Source: Brachypterus glaber
Taxonomy: Eukaryota; Arthropoda; Insecta; Coleoptera; Kateretidae
Assembly (NCBI GenBank): GCA_958510825.1
Contig: OY294044.1
Span: forward strand, 69,080,095-69,144,094
Direction: 5' to 3'
Length of the DNA: 64,000 bases
The notes under the pieces are model-generated. The model did not search any database and was not told the origin of the DNA. It saw only the letters and a list, made by a program, of their open reading frames with translations. This document shows, one piece after another, positions 63,817-64,000 of the stretch. Position 1 is the first letter of the stretch. Each line of letters opens with the position of its first letter. The position numbers were made by a program, and so were the translations under genes.

Positions 63817-64000
63817 AATTTAGATTCTGTGGTTAAAATTTAATTTTCAAATAATTTATATAAAATAGATAACAATGAAAAGTTTTAAATACATTAACAC
63901 ATTTCAAACATTTTTACCTGTGAACAAGCTAGTTTTAAAGTTCTAAATTGCTATAATTAAGTTTTAAATCGTTTTTTACGTCTCCTGAAAAATATGACGT

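Overview
This 64 kb window looks like nuclear DNA of an arthropod, most likely an insect. It is AT-rich and has large introns with GT-AG junctions. It contains one recognisable conserved single-copy gene among non-LTR retrotransposons, tRNA-derived SINEs and very many short inverted-repeat (foldback, MITE) elements. There is nothing prokaryotic in its organisation. The order cannot be fixed from the sequence alone.

The host gene is Smg6 (EST1A), the endonuclease of nonsense-mediated mRNA decay. Its last three coding exons lie on the plus strand at 26145-26292, 34083-34388 and 35665-35816. They join in frame into 201 residues that make a complete C-terminal PIN nuclease domain. Each of the three catalytic aspartates falls in a different exon. 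The upstream exons (14-3-3/TPR part) were not recognised here. The 7.8 kb and 1.3 kb introns are filled with repeats: an RTE-type reverse transcriptase relic, a SINE, a pogo/pipsqueak-type HTH fragment, several MITEs and a hAT-like element with a long hairpin.

0-26 kb holds a nearly full-length CR1-group non-LTR retrotransposon (about 5288-9646). Its ORF1 (PHD finger, coiled coil) and ORF2 (APE endonuclease, reverse transcriptase) are separated by one in-frame stop with no start codon between them. The rest of this region is SINE copies, Tc1/mariner-like, piggyBac-like and unclassified palindromic MITEs, tandem duplications, and three copies of a family with a conserved stem-loop.

36-64 kb has no recognised host gene. 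It holds large palindromes, an exact 199 bp tandem duplication, and a frameshifted ankyrin-repeat relic (43636-44231, minus). It also holds a three-layer nest (CR1 fragment in a MITE in a SINE) at 47.8-49.1 kb, and a 2.27 kb Mutator-like foldback with a 9 bp target duplication inside a hAT-like element (50.5-53.6 kb). A tRNA-derived repeat at 53.9 kb has become a hairpin with perfect 47 bp arms, and a perfect 66 bp palindrome lies at 62.8 kb. All repeat calls come from reading the window against itself; class names rest on terminal sequence and target duplication only.
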